Source of the DNA: Mesoflavibacter sp.
GTDB lineage: Bacteria > Pseudomonadota > Alphaproteobacteria > UBA8366 > Aestuariispiraceae
Direction of reading: 5' to 3'
Assembly (NCBI GenBank): GCA_017792345.1
Contig: CP051228.1
Location: forward strand, 1,364,001 to 1,428,000
Length of the DNA: 64,000 nucleotides
In this document: piece after piece, positions 17,375 through 26,605 of the stretch
Layout of the letters: each line of letters starts with the position of its first letter
Numbering within the stretch: the first letter of the stretch is position 1
Position numbers and translations under genes: made by a program
Notes under the pieces: generated by a model
What the model was told of the DNA's origin: nothing
Seen by the model: the letters and a program-made list of their open reading frames with translations, nothing else
Databases searched by the model: none

Positions 17375-18043
17375 ATGCCCGACAGCGCAGAGGTCTTCGC
17401 GCCGACCGACCGGTCCCGCGTCCGCCGGTCCCATCAACGCGCGCAATACGACAAGGACGCGGTCTTCGCCGTGGTCGATTCGACGCCGCTCTGCCATGTC
17501 GGCTATGTCATCGACGGTCAGCCCTATGTCACGCCGACCATGCAATGGCGCGAGGGCGAAAAGATCTATTGGCACGGATCATCCGCCAGCCGGATGCTGC
17601 GCGCGGTGAAGGGCGGCATCCCGGTCTGCGTCACCGTCACGCATTTCGACGGCATGGTGATGGCCCGGTCGCCGTTCCACCATTCGGCCAATTACCGGAC
17701 GGCGATGCTGTTCGGCCGGGCCCATGCGCTGGAAGACCGCGACGCCAAGGAAGCGTCCCTGAAGATCATGATGGACGGTCTGTTCCCCGGCCGCTGGGAA
17801 GAGTTGCGCGGCAATACCGATCAGGAGCTGAAGGCAACCACCGTGGTCGCGATGGAGATCGAGGACGCCGTCGCCAAGGTGCGCAGCGGTCCGCCCATCG
17901 ACGACGAAGAAGACTATGCGACCGTTCAATGCTGGGCCGGGGTACTGCCGCGCCGGGCGGTCTGGGGCACCCCGGAACCGGACCCGAAAATGGACCGCCC
18001 GCATCCCGTCCCGCCCTATCTGAAGGAAATACCGTATGAGTGA
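17375..18043 (+). CDS. Pyridoxamine 5'-phosphate oxidase-fold (split-barrel flavin) protein
   Basis: A 222-residue FMN-binding split-barrel protein. Visible segments are the N-terminal RAQYDKDAVFAVVDSTPLCH, the core IYWHGSSASRMLRA (flavin-phosphate-binding region) and FDGMVMARSPFHHSANYRTAMLFG. It belongs to the group often annotated as flavin-nucleotide-binding or PNPOx-family proteins; a true PdxH would differ in length and motifs. The ATG at 17375 is preceded by AGGAG nine bases away. It overlaps the GNAT gene by 8 bp and diverges from the MocR regulator that probably controls it. Confidence 0.82.
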   Translation: MPDSAEVFAPTDRSRVRRSHQRAQYDKDAVFAVVDSTPLCHVGYVIDGQPYVTPTMQWREGEKIYWHGSSASRMLRAVKGGIPVCVTVTHFDGMVMARSPFHHSANYRTAMLFGRAHALEDRDAKEASLKIMMDGLFPGRWEELRGNTDQELKATTVVAMEIEDAVAKVRSGPPIDDEEDYATVQCWAGVLPRRAVWGTPEPDPKMDRPHPVPPYLKEIPYE

Positions 18044-18488
18044 TTTGATCATCCGCCCGATCCGCGCCGGGGATTACGAGGCCTGGGATCCGCTGTTTCA
18101 CGGCTATTGTGACTTCTATGAGATCGAGAGCACGAAGGATTCGCGCCGGATCACGTTCGATTGGCTGCTCGACCCGGCGGAAATCCTGGAAGGTCTGGTC
18201 GTGGAGCGGGACGGCGCCCTGATCGGCCTGGCCCATTACCGCGAAATGCCACGCCCGTCGCGGGCCCAGAAAATGGGCTTCCTGGACGACCTTTTCGTCG
18301 ATCCCGCGGCGCGTGGCGGCCGGGTCGGCGAGAAGATTTTCGACGCCCTGCGCGAAATCTGCCGTCAGCGCGGTTGGAAGATGATGCGCTGGCTGACCCA
18401 GGATCACAATTACGCCGCCCGCACCCTGTATGACCGGGTCGGGCAGAAAAGCCTGTTCAATCTGTACGAGATGACGGTGGACGGCTGA
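18036..18488 (+). CDS. GNAT-family N-acetyltransferase
   Basis: A 150-residue single-domain GNAT. The opening is LIIRPIRAGDYEAWDPLF. The beta4/alpha3 acetyl-CoA site is at about 86-100 (LDDLFVDPAARGGRVGEKIF, a variant of the V-x-P-x-x-R-G-x-G-x-G loop), and the C-terminal part has DHNYAARTLYDRVG. The substrate is unknown. It starts within the last codons of the PNPOx-fold gene, so both are probably translated together under the divergent MocR regulator. Confidence 0.9.
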   Translation: MSDLIIRPIRAGDYEAWDPLFHGYCDFYEIESTKDSRRITFDWLLDPAEILEGLVVERDGALIGLAHYREMPRPSRAQKMGFLDDLFVDPAARGGRVGEKIFDALREICRQRGWKMMRWLTQDHNYAARTLYDRVGQKSLFNLYEMTVDG

Positions 18489-18509
18489 CCGCCACCAAGA
18501 GTTCCGGGA

Positions 18510-18782
18510 TCAAAAGTCGAAGCAGCGCCCGGCTTTTTCCCAATCTCCGTAGCGGGTCGGCTCCAGGCCTTTCGGGCCGCCGACCTCGCCATCCCCTGCC
18601 CCGGCCTGCTCCGCAGCCTTGCGGGCACGTTCGCCTGCCGCTTCGGCTTTCAGTTCCGCCAAGCGTCGTTCGTCGACGCCCTTCAGATCGTCCGGGGCGA
18701 CGCCTTCCGGCAGTTCTTCGGCCGTCGGCAGGCGCGGTTGCTTGGGCTTCGAGGCCTTGAACAGGTTCGACAGTTTCGTCAT
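18510..18782 (-). CDS. DUF1674 / SDHAF4-like protein
   Basis: A 90-residue protein with a variable, charged N-terminus and a C-terminal signature GPKGLEPTRYGDWEKAGRC (69-87) ending in FDF. This signature defines DUF1674, the family of the mitochondrial succinate dehydrogenase assembly factor 4, which binds flavinylated SdhA before the complex is assembled. Alphaproteobacteria are the bacterial group where it is typical. No sdh genes lie in the window. It converges with the GNAT gene (21-bp gap) and diverges from the MFS gene. Confidence 0.88.
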   Translation of the reverse strand: MTKLSNLFKASKPKQPRLPTAEELPEGVAPDDLKGVDERRLAELKAEAAGERARKAAEQAGAGDGEVGGPKGLEPTRYGDWEKAGRCFDF

Positions 18783-18867
18783 GCCGTGAGATATAGCGGA
18801 AATTACGGCATCGACAATCCTTCGGGCCCTCTCAGGCTCGTGCGGCGGACGAGAGGGCGGACAGAAA

Positions 18868-20088
18868 ATGGACACCGGCAAGACGCGCGCCATCGCGACC
18901 ATCGCGGTGGCGGAAGTCCTGGCCCTGTCGCTGTGGTTCTCGGCCACGGCAGCCGTCCCGGCATTGAAAGCCGCCCATGGCTTGAGCGATTCCGACGCCT
19001 CCTGGCTGACCGCCGCCGTTTCCCTGGGTTTCGTTGCGGGCACCGTGATCAGTGCGATTTTCGGTCTGGCCGACCGGCTGGAACCCCGAAAATTCTTCAT
19101 GGCCGCGGCCCTGCTGGGCGCGGCGGCCAATGCGGCCGTGACGATCGCGCCGCCTGGATCGATCGAGATGATCCTGCTGCGTGTTCTGACCGGAGCGACC
19201 ATCGCCGGCCTGTATCCGACCGGCATGAAGATGGCCGCCAGCTGGGCCAAGGACGATATGGGCATGCTGATCGGACTGCTGGTCGGCGCCCTGGCGCTCG
19301 GTTCCGCCCTGCCGCATTTGCTGGTGGCGCTGGATCTGATCGGCCACGGTCTCGACTGGCGGATTCCGATGCTGGCCGCCAGCGCCCTGGCTGCCATAGC
19401 GGCGGTTCTTGTCCGTTTCGTACAGCTTGGCGCCGCCCAGGCACGGGCATCCGCCTTCCGGCCGCGTCTGGCGCTTAACGCCTTCACCGTCCCGGCACTG
19501 CGCCTCGCCAATCTGGGCTATTTCGGACATATGTGGGAACTCTATGCCATGTGGGCCTGGATCGGCCTCTTCCTGAAACAGAGCCTGGAAGTCCATCCGG
19601 GCGGCGGCGGGGCGGCCCTGGGCGCGACGCTCCTTACCTTCTGCGTGATGGCGTCGGGCGCGTTGGGCAGCCTGTTCGGCGGCTGGTTCGCCGACCGGAT
19701 GGGACGGACCACATTGACGATCCTGGCCCTGGCGGTCAGCGGTGCCTGTTGCCTGGTCGCAGGTTTCGCCTTCGCCGCGCCGCTGTGGCTGCTGGTCCCG
19801 CTCATGCTGATCTGGGGCTTCGCCGTCGTCGCGGATTCGGCGCAATTCTCGTCCAGCATCATCGAACTGAGCCCGCCCGACCTGCGCGGCACCATGCTGA
19901 CGGTCCAGACCTGCACCGGATTCCTGCTGACCGTGGTCACGATCCAGCTTGTCGCGCCGATCCAGGCCCTGTTCGGCTGGGAAGGGGCCTTCGCCTTCCT
20001 GGCGCTGGGTCCGGCGGTCGGGATCGTCGCGATGCTGCGCCTGCGCGCCCATCCGGACGCCGCGAAACTGGCGGGCGGCCGGCGCTGA
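18868..20088 (+). CDS. MFS transporter
   Basis: Inner-membrane protein of 406 residues with about twelve helices. The first helix region (TIAVAEVLALSLWFSATAAVP) and the motif-A-like loop after helix 2 (IFGLADRLEPRKFF) fit the cyanate/nitrate-type and related families. A second loop, GGWFADRMGRTT, repeats motif A in the C-terminal half. The substrate is unknown. The ATG at 18868 follows GAGAGGGCGG. It lies 79 bp before htpX. Confidence 0.87.
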   Translation: MDTGKTRAIATIAVAEVLALSLWFSATAAVPALKAAHGLSDSDASWLTAAVSLGFVAGTVISAIFGLADRLEPRKFFMAAALLGAAANAAVTIAPPGSIEMILLRVLTGATIAGLYPTGMKMAASWAKDDMGMLIGLLVGALALGSALPHLLVALDLIGHGLDWRIPMLAASALAAIAAVLVRFVQLGAAQARASAFRPRLALNAFTVPALRLANLGYFGHMWELYAMWAWIGLFLKQSLEVHPGGGGAALGATLLTFCVMASGALGSLFGGWFADRMGRTTLTILALAVSGACCLVAGFAFAAPLWLLVPLMLIWGFAVVADSAQFSSSIIELSPPDLRGTMLTVQTCTGFLLTVVTIQLVAPIQALFGWEGAFAFLALGPAVGIVAMLRLRAHPDAAKLAGGRR

Positions 20089-20167
20089 ACGATCTTGATC
20101 CGGCCCGCCGCATTCCCATTTCTAATGCGACCGAACACCCCCTGACCGAAAAGGATCGGATGACGAG

Positions 20168-21115
20168 ATGAATACGCTGCGAACCGGTATGCTGATGGCC
20201 GCGATGACCGCGCTGTTGGGCGTTTGCGGCTATTTGATCGGCGGCCAGACCATCATGCTGATCGCGCTCGCCTTCGCGGGCGTGTCCAACATCATCGCCT
20301 TCTGGAACGCGGACAAGATCGTCCTGCGCATGCACAATGCGCGCGAGGTCGACGCCCAGAGCGCGCCCGGCCTCTACCGGACCGTCGCGGATCTGGCCAG
20401 ACGCGCCGACCTGCCGATGCCGAAGGTCTATATCATCGATACCGACCAGCCGAACGCCTTCGCGACCGGCCGCAATCCGGAAAACGCCGCAGTCGCCGCG
20501 ACCACCGGGCTGATGCGCCTGCTGTCGCAGGAGGAACTGGCCGGCGTCATGGCCCATGAACTGGCGCATGTGAAGAACCGCGATACGCTGACCATGACGG
20601 TGACCGCGACCATTGCCGGTGCGATTTCGGCACTGGCCAATATGGCGATGTTCGCCAGCCTGTTCGGCGGCAGCGACAACCGGAACAGCCCGTTCGGCGC
20701 GCTGGGCGCGATCCTGGTGATGATCCTGGGCCCGATGGCGGCGGCGCTGGTCCAGATGGCGATTTCCCGGACCCGCGAATATTCCGCCGACCGGATGGGC
20801 GGCGAGATCTGCGGCAATCCTCTATGGCTCGCCTCCGCCCTGGACAAGCTGCAGGCCGGCGCGTCGCGCATCGATTATGCGGCGGCTGAACGCAATCCGG
20901 CGACGGCCCATATGTTCATCGTCAATCCGCTGCACGCGAACAAGATGGACGGGTTGTTCACGACCCATCCGAAGACGGAGAACCGCATCGCCGCCCTGGT
21001 CGAACAGGCGCAGGAGATGGGCGTCGGCGGACGCCCGCGCGCCCGCACCGCAACCGGACCCTCCCGGGCGAGCCGCATTCCGGTCACCAAGCCGCGCGGC
21101 CCGTGGTCCCGCTAG
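20168..21115 (+). CDS. htpX: Membrane zinc metalloprotease HtpX (M48)
   Basis: Inner-membrane quality-control protease of 315 residues that degrades damaged membrane proteins with FtsH. Two N-terminal helices (about 5-45) precede the zinc motif HELAH (H130, E131, H134). Two more helices (about 143-165 and 175-200) follow, and REYSAD carries the third ligand glutamate. The basic tail after residue 285 ([11 protein letters not shown]) is probably flexible. The start ATG at 20168 is overlapped by a tiny out-of-frame ATG-ACG-AGA-TGA reading. Confidence 0.93.
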   Translation: MNTLRTGMLMAAMTALLGVCGYLIGGQTIMLIALAFAGVSNIIAFWNADKIVLRMHNAREVDAQSAPGLYRTVADLARRADLPMPKVYIIDTDQPNAFATGRNPENAAVAATTGLMRLLSQEELAGVMAHELAHVKNRDTLTMTVTATIAGAISALANMAMFASLFGGSDNRNSPFGALGAILVMILGPMAAALVQMAISRTREYSADRMGGEICGNPLWLASALDKLQAGASRIDYAAAERNPATAHMFIVNPLHANKMDGLFTTHPKTENRIAALVEQAQEMGVGGRPRARTATGPSRASRIPVTKPRGPWSR

Positions 21116-21241
21116 CCGTCTCGCGTCACTGCACTTTAAGGTTTTGTTAACTAAATAATATTTCGATCAAGGGTAGACTCGCACGATCTTACCTTGTATA
21201 TCCGCGTTGCGATTAGGTGGCGCCGGTTGGGTGGGGACCCA

Positions 21242-22045
21242 ATGAGCGGTCTCGACATGGCGAAACACCTTTGCGCGTTCCTCGTGCTCACAATATCGAT
21301 CTGCGGTACAGCGTCGGCGAAGACGATTTCCGTCGCGGTCTTCGACTATCCGCCGATCCTTGTCCTCGGCGATGACGAAAACCCCGGCTATTGCTTCGAG
21401 ATCATCGAGAGGATCTTCGAAGCGCGCGACTACCGGGTCGAAAAGCATGAGCTGCCGCTGGCCCGCGCCATCCGTTCGGTGGAAACCGGCGCGATCGACA
21501 TGATCTGTACGATCAACCCGCATAACAGCCGGAATCTTGTTCCGGCCTATATCCCCAATGTCAGTCTGGAATTTCAGTTCTGGAAGCGGGCGGACGACGA
21601 TTTCGTGTTCGGCGGTATCGACACGTTAGCGGATCGCACCGTTCTGAATATCGTCGGATTCAACTATCGGGCCATCAGCCCGATGTATCAGGCCTTCCTG
21701 AATTCCGATACCGGGACCGTGTTGAACCTTTCCGGCGAGGCGCCGCTGTTGAGCGCCTTCCGGATGATCGCCCGGGGGCATGCGGATGTCATCTGCCTGG
21801 ACGCGCACTCTGCTGCGTATCTGCTGAACGAACTGGGATTGCGCGGCAAGATCGTACCGGCAGGCGGCTTCCAGACACCGTTCCTGGCCTATCCCGCCGT
21901 CGGTCCGAACCACCCGCGCGGCACGGAGCTTCTCCGCGAATACGAGGCAGGTTACGAAGTGTTGAGGCAGACAGGTTTCGTCGAGAAGGTGCTTGGCAAG
22001 TATCTCGACGAAACCCTCGCGCCCATGGTGGTAAGCGGGTCCTGA
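21242..22045 (+). CDS. Periplasmic solute-binding protein (PBP2 fold, SBP family 3 type)
   Basis: A 267-residue exported protein. The signal peptide spans about 1-25 (AFLVLTISICGTASA), followed by a type II binding-protein domain (ISVAVFDYPPILVLGDDENPGYCFEIIERIF). No permease or ATPase gene is nearby, so it may be an orphan sensor protein rather than part of an ABC importer. The upstream 120 bp are AT-rich for this genome. I use the ATG at 21242 with GGTGGGGA before it; a TTG at 21194 is in frame. It converges on gltB with 7 bp between the stops. Confidence 0.78.
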   Translation: MSGLDMAKHLCAFLVLTISICGTASAKTISVAVFDYPPILVLGDDENPGYCFEIIERIFEARDYRVEKHELPLARAIRSVETGAIDMICTINPHNSRNLVPAYIPNVSLEFQFWKRADDDFVFGGIDTLADRTVLNIVGFNYRAISPMYQAFLNSDTGTVLNLSGEAPLLSAFRMIARGHADVICLDAHSAAYLLNELGLRGKIVPAGGFQTPFLAYPAVGPNHPRGTELLREYEAGYEVLRQTGFVEKVLGKYLDETLAPMVVSGS

Positions 22046-22052
22046 CCCCGCT

Positions 22053-25000
22053 CTATTCCGCCGGCACTGCCGCCGCTTGACCCGAAGACAGCGGCACATC
22101 CAGCATCTTCAGGATCTCATTCGGCACGACATGCTTGATCGATTGCCGCGTGATGTCCCAGTCGTGCAACAGGCCGTCGGCCCATTTGGAATGGGTGGTG
22201 GCGACATGGTCGACCAGCATCTTGCGGCATTCCTCGGCCCAGTGATCGGTTTCCAGCGCATAGACGCCAACCGATTCCGGGTTGAGGTGCAGCGGCAGAC
22301 GGTCGTCCGGGTCATAGATGAAGGCCATGCCCCCGGTCATGCCGGCCGCGAAATTGTCGCCGACATCGCCCAGGATACAGACCCGGCCGCCGGTCATGTA
22401 TTCGCAGCCGTTGGACCCGACGCCTTCGACCACCGCATAAGCCCCGGAATTGCGCACCGCGAACCGGTCACCCGCCATGCCGGCCGCGAACAGACGGCCG
22501 TCCGTCGCGCCGTATAGGCAGGTATTCCCGATGATGGCGTTGCGGTTGCTTTCCAGCGGGCTGGTCGTGATCGGACGGATCACGATCTCGCCGCCGCTGA
22601 GCCCCTTGCCGACATAATCGTTGGCATCGCCCAGCACTTCCAGCTTCAGCCCCTGGACCGCGAAGGCGCCCAGCGACTGGCCGGCCGACCCGCGCATGCG
22701 GACCGTCAGATGGCCCGGCTTCAATGTCTTCATGCCGAAAGTGCGGGTGATCTTGGACGAGATCTTCGTGCCGATGGCGCGGTAGGTATTCCGGATATTG
22801 TACTGAAGCTGCATCTTCTCCCGGTCGCGGAACAGGTTTTCCGCATCCTGGATCATCAGGGCGTCCAGCGTTTCCGGCACTTCGTTCCGGCCCTCGGCGT
22901 CGGCCTTGTGATTGACCCGTTTCATGCCCGGCTGGGCCAGCAGCGGGTTCAGGTCCAGATCGTCCAGATGGGCCGCGCCGCGGCTGACCTGGGCCAGCAG
23001 ATCGGTCCGGCCGACGATATCAGCCACAGTCCGCGCACCCAAACGGGACAGGATCTCACGCACTTCCTCGGCAATGAAGCTGAACAGGTTCATCACCTTT
23101 TCTGGAGAGCCGGTGAACTTGTCGATCAGCCGGTCATCCTGGGTGCAGACCCCGACCGGGCAGGTGTTGGAATGGCACTGACGCACCATGATACAGCCCA
23201 TGGCAACCAGGCTGGCCGTCCCGATGCCGAATTCATCGGCGCCCAGAATGGCGGCGGTGACCACATCGCGCCCGGTCTTGATCCCGCCGTCGACGCGCAG
23301 GCGCACCCGGTGGCGCAGACCGTTCAGGGTCAGCACCTGATGTGCCTCGGCCAGGCCCATTTCCCAGGGCAGACCGGCATATTTGATCGACGTCTGCGGC
23401 GACGCGCCCGTCCCGCCGGAATGGCCGGAAATCAGGATCGTGTCGGCATGCGCCTTGGCGACGCCCGCCGCGACCGTGCCGATCCCCGCCTTGGACACCA
23501 GCTTCACGCAGACCCGCGCTTCCGGGTTGATCTGCTTCAGGTCATAGATGAGCTGCGCCAGATCCTCGATCGAATAGATATCGTGATGCGGCGGCGGGCT
23601 GATCAGGGTCACGCCCGGCGTCGAATGCCGCAGCTTCGCGATCAGGCCGGAGACCTTGAAGCCGGGCAACTGCCCGCCCTCGCCGGGCTTCGCGCCCTGC
23701 GCCATCTTGATTTCGATCTCACGGCAATTGTTCAGATATTCGGCCGTGACCCCGAAGCGGCCGCTGGCCACCTGCTTGATCGCGGACGAAGCGTTGTCGC
23801 CGTTTTCCTTCGGCTTGTAGCGCGCCGGATCCTCGCCGCCCTCGCCGCTGTCCGACTTCGCGCCGATGCGGTTCATGGCAATCGACAGGGTCTCATGCGC
23901 GATCGGCGACAGGGCGCCCAGCGAAATCCCCGGGGCGACGAGGCGCTTACGGATTTCGGTGATGCTCTCCACCTCGTCAATCGGGGCGGCGGGACCGTCA
24001 TATTTGAAGTCCATCAGATCGCGCAGGCTGATCGGCGGCAATTTGGCGACCTGTTCGGCATAACGCCGGTAGACGGCATAGGAATCCGACCCGACCGCCG
24101 TCTGCAGCGTATGGATCAGATTGCCTTCCCAGGCATGGGCCTCGCCGCCGCGGCGATAGCGGTAGAACCCGCCGATCGGCAGGGCCGCGACCGCCTCGTC
24201 ATAGGCCGGGCGATGCCGGTCCAGCACGTTTTCGCGCAGCCCGGTCAGGCCGACGCCGGAAATCCGGCTGGGCAGACCGGGGAAGAATTCCGCGACCAGC
24301 GACCGGCTGAGGCCGACCGCCTCGAAATTGTATCCACCGCGATAGGAGCTGACGATGGAGATGCCCATCTTGGACATGATCTTCAGCAACCCGTCCTCGA
24401 TGGAGGTCTTGAAGTTCAAGACCGCATCCGCAAGCGACAGGCCGGGCAGTAGATCGCGGCGGTGCCGATCCGCGATGGCTTCCTGCGCCAGATAGGGGAC
24501 GATGGCGGTGGTACCAACGCCGATCAGCACCGCAAAGGAATGGGTATCGATCGCTTCCGACGTGCGGGCGATCAGGCTGGCGAAGGTCCGCAGATCGGCC
24601 CGCACCAGATGGGTGTGCACCGCGCCGGCCGCCAGAATCATGGGGATCGCCGCACGCTCTGGCGTGGTCGCGGAATCGTCCAGGATCAGGTGTTGCGCGC
24701 CTTCGCGCACGGCGTCTTCGGCGCGCGCCTGAATGGCATGCACCGCATCGCGCAGCGCCGACGGATTGTCGTCGACGGGGAAGGTGCAGTCGATTTCGAC
24801 CGCCGCCCCGCCCAGATGACGGCGCAGCGCGCGGTAATCGCCGTCCAGCAGGACCGGCGAGGGCAATTGCACGATTTCAAGCTGCCGCGCGTCCTCTTCC
24901 AGGATGTTCCCCAGATTGCCCAACCGCGTCGCCAGCGACATCACATAGCGCTCGCGCAGGCTGTCGATCGGCGGGTTGGTCACCTGGCTGAAATTCTGAC

Positions 25001-26594
25001 GGAAGTAATGATGCATGCCGCGATAGCTGTCCGACAGGACCGCGACCGGCGTATCGTCGCCCATGGAGCCGGTGGCTTCCTTGCCGCCTTCCGCCATCGG
25101 CTGCAGGATCAGTTCCAGATCCTCCATCGACCAGCCGTTCGCGACCATGCGGCGGCGCAGCTCGTCCTTCGACATCTGGCCGCAGGTGCCGGTGCCGGAC
25201 CCGTCCAGTTCGGACAGGTTGGTGATGCCCTTCACCCATTCGCCGAACGGGCTCAGCGCCGCGACGTGATCCTTCAATTCGCGGTCATGGCACAGGCGGC
25301 CTTCATTCAGATCGACGGCGATCATCTGGCCCGGGCCCAGGCGGCCCTTTTCGATCACCGTGGTCTCGTCGACCTTCACCATGCCGGTTTCGGACCCGAC
25401 GACCAGAAGGCCGTCGCCGGTGACGACATAGCGCAGCGGACGCAACCCGTTCCGGTCCATCCCGGCCAGGGCCCAGCGGCCGCCATAGGCGCAGATCGCC
25501 GCCGGGCCGTCCCAGGGTTCCATGACGCCATTGGCATATTGATAGAAGTCGCGATGGGCCTGCGGCACCGTCTTCGACTGTTCCCAAGCCTCAGGAATCA
25601 GCAGCGATTTCACTTCCGGCAATTCGCGATGGGTGCGGGCCAGGACCTCGAAGACCGCGTCCAGCGACGCACTGTCCGAACTGCCGGGCTGCACGATCGG
25701 CTTGATGTCGTCGACATAGGGGCCAAGTTGCGGATCGTCCAGCTTGGTCTCGTGGCTCTTCATCCAGTTGGTATTGCCGGTGATCGTGTTGATCTCGCCG
25801 TTATGGGCCAGAACCCGGAACGGCTGGGCCAGCGGCCAGCTGGGGAAGGTGTTGGTCGAATAGCGCTGGTGATAGATCGCGAAGTTCGACGTGAACCGCT
25901 CGTCTTCCAGGTCGGGATAGAAGGACGTCAGCTGCTCCGCCAGGAACAAACCCTTATAGATAACCGACCGGCAGGATAGGGAGCAGATATAGGCTTCGGT
26001 GATGTTCTCGGCCAAAACCGCCTTTTCGATGCGGCGGCGGATGACATACAGATCGGCCTCGAACTGCGCGACCTTCACGTCGCGGGCGTTCTCGACCATG
26101 ATCTGCTCGATCTCGGGCCGCGTCGCATTGGCCTTCTCGCCGATGACGGAGATATCCACCGGCACCTGGCGCCAGCCATAGATGCGGTGCCCCATGCGCA
26201 GGATTTCGCTCTCAATGATCTGGCGCGTGCGTTCCTGACGGCCCAAATCGGTGCGTGGCAGGAAGACCATGCCGACGGCCAGCCGGCCCTTGCCGAGCTG
26301 ATGGCCGGTGCGCTGAACGTGTTCCTTGAAGAAATCCTGCGGGATCTGGACGTGGATGCCCGCACCGTCGCCGGTCTTGCCGTCGGCGTCGACGGCGCCG
26401 CGGTGCCACAGGACCTTCAGCGCCTCGATGGCGCGCAGCACCACTTCGCGGCGGGGCTTGCCGTCGATGGCGGCGACCATGCCGACGCCGCAATTCGCGG
26501 TTTCGGTCTGCGGCAGATACATGCCTTCCTTCGCCAGACGCTCCGCATCGGCGCGGTATTGGTCGACCCAGCTTTCCTTATTCATGTCGGACAT
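22053..26594 (-). CDS. gltB: Glutamate synthase (NADPH), large subunit
   Basis: The alpha subunit of GOGAT, 1513 residues, makes two glutamates from glutamine and 2-oxoglutarate. The N-terminal glutaminase nucleophile is Cys35 (TANCGVGM), exposed after removal of a 34-residue propeptide. The central and FMN-binding synthase domains follow. The 3Fe-4S ligands are in CIMVRQCHSNTCPVGVC, and the C-terminal beta-helix has the glycine-rich repeats of GXGXG type. Ammonia is channelled from the glutaminase to the FMN site. It starts 11 bp after the gltD stop; gltD lies upstream, so the transcript order is gltD-gltB. Confidence 0.98.
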   Translation of the reverse strand: MSDMNKESWVDQYRADAERLAKEGMYLPQTETANCGVGMVAAIDGKPRREVVLRAIEALKVLWHRGAVDADGKTGDGAGIHVQIPQDFFKEHVQRTGHQLGKGRLAVGMVFLPRTDLGRQERTRQIIESEILRMGHRIYGWRQVPVDISVIGEKANATRPEIEQIMVENARDVKVAQFEADLYVIRRRIEKAVLAENITEAYICSLSCRSVIYKGLFLAEQLTSFYPDLEDERFTSNFAIYHQRYSTNTFPSWPLAQPFRVLAHNGEINTITGNTNWMKSHETKLDDPQLGPYVDDIKPIVQPGSSDSASLDAVFEVLARTHRELPEVKSLLIPEAWEQSKTVPQAHRDFYQYANGVMEPWDGPAAICAYGGRWALAGMDRNGLRPLRYVVTGDGLLVVGSETGMVKVDETTVIEKGRLGPGQMIAVDLNEGRLCHDRELKDHVAALSPFGEWVKGITNLSELDGSGTGTCGQMSKDELRRRMVANGWSMEDLELILQPMAEGGKEATGSMGDDTPVAVLSDSYRGMHHYFRQNFSQVTNPPIDSLRERYVMSLATRLGNLGNILEEDARQLEIVQLPSPVLLDGDYRALRRHLGGAAVEIDCTFPVDDNPSALRDAVHAIQARAEDAVREGAQHLILDDSATTPERAAIPMILAAGAVHTHLVRADLRTFASLIARTSEAIDTHSFAVLIGVGTTAIVPYLAQEAIADRHRRDLLPGLSLADAVLNFKTSIEDGLLKIMSKMGISIVSSYRGGYNFEAVGLSRSLVAEFFPGLPSRISGVGLTGLRENVLDRHRPAYDEAVAALPIGGFYRYRRGGEAHAWEGNLIHTLQTAVGSDSYAVYRRYAEQVAKLPPISLRDLMDFKYDGPAAPIDEVESITEIRKRLVAPGISLGALSPIAHETLSIAMNRIGAKSDSGEGGEDPARYKPKENGDNASSAIKQVASGRFGVTAEYLNNCREIEIKMAQGAKPGEGGQLPGFKVSGLIAKLRHSTPGVTLISPPPHHDIYSIEDLAQLIYDLKQINPEARVCVKLVSKAGIGTVAAGVAKAHADTILISGHSGGTGASPQTSIKYAGLPWEMGLAEAHQVLTLNGLRHRVRLRVDGGIKTGRDVVTAAILGADEFGIGTASLVAMGCIMVRQCHSNTCPVGVCTQDDRLIDKFTGSPEKVMNLFSFIAEEVREILSRLGARTVADIVGRTDLLAQVSRGAAHLDDLDLNPLLAQPGMKRVNHKADAEGRNEVPETLDALMIQDAENLFRDREKMQLQYNIRNTYRAIGTKISSKITRTFGMKTLKPGHLTVRMRGSAGQSLGAFAVQGLKLEVLGDANDYVGKGLSGGEIVIRPITTSPLESNRNAIIGNTCLYGATDGRLFAAGMAGDRFAVRNSGAYAVVEGVGSNGCEYMTGGRVCILGDVGDNFAAGMTGGMAFIYDPDDRLPLHLNPESVGVYALETDHWAEECRKMLVDHVATTHSKWADGLLHDWDITRQSIKHVVPNEILKMLDVPLSSGQAAAVPAE

Positions 26595-26605
26595 GTTCGT
26601 GCCTC

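Noticed and set aside
22710-25979. Long plus-strand frames (580 and 505 codons) opposite gltB
   Set aside because: gltB is certain over this stretch, and the opposite frames show no motif or ribosome site.
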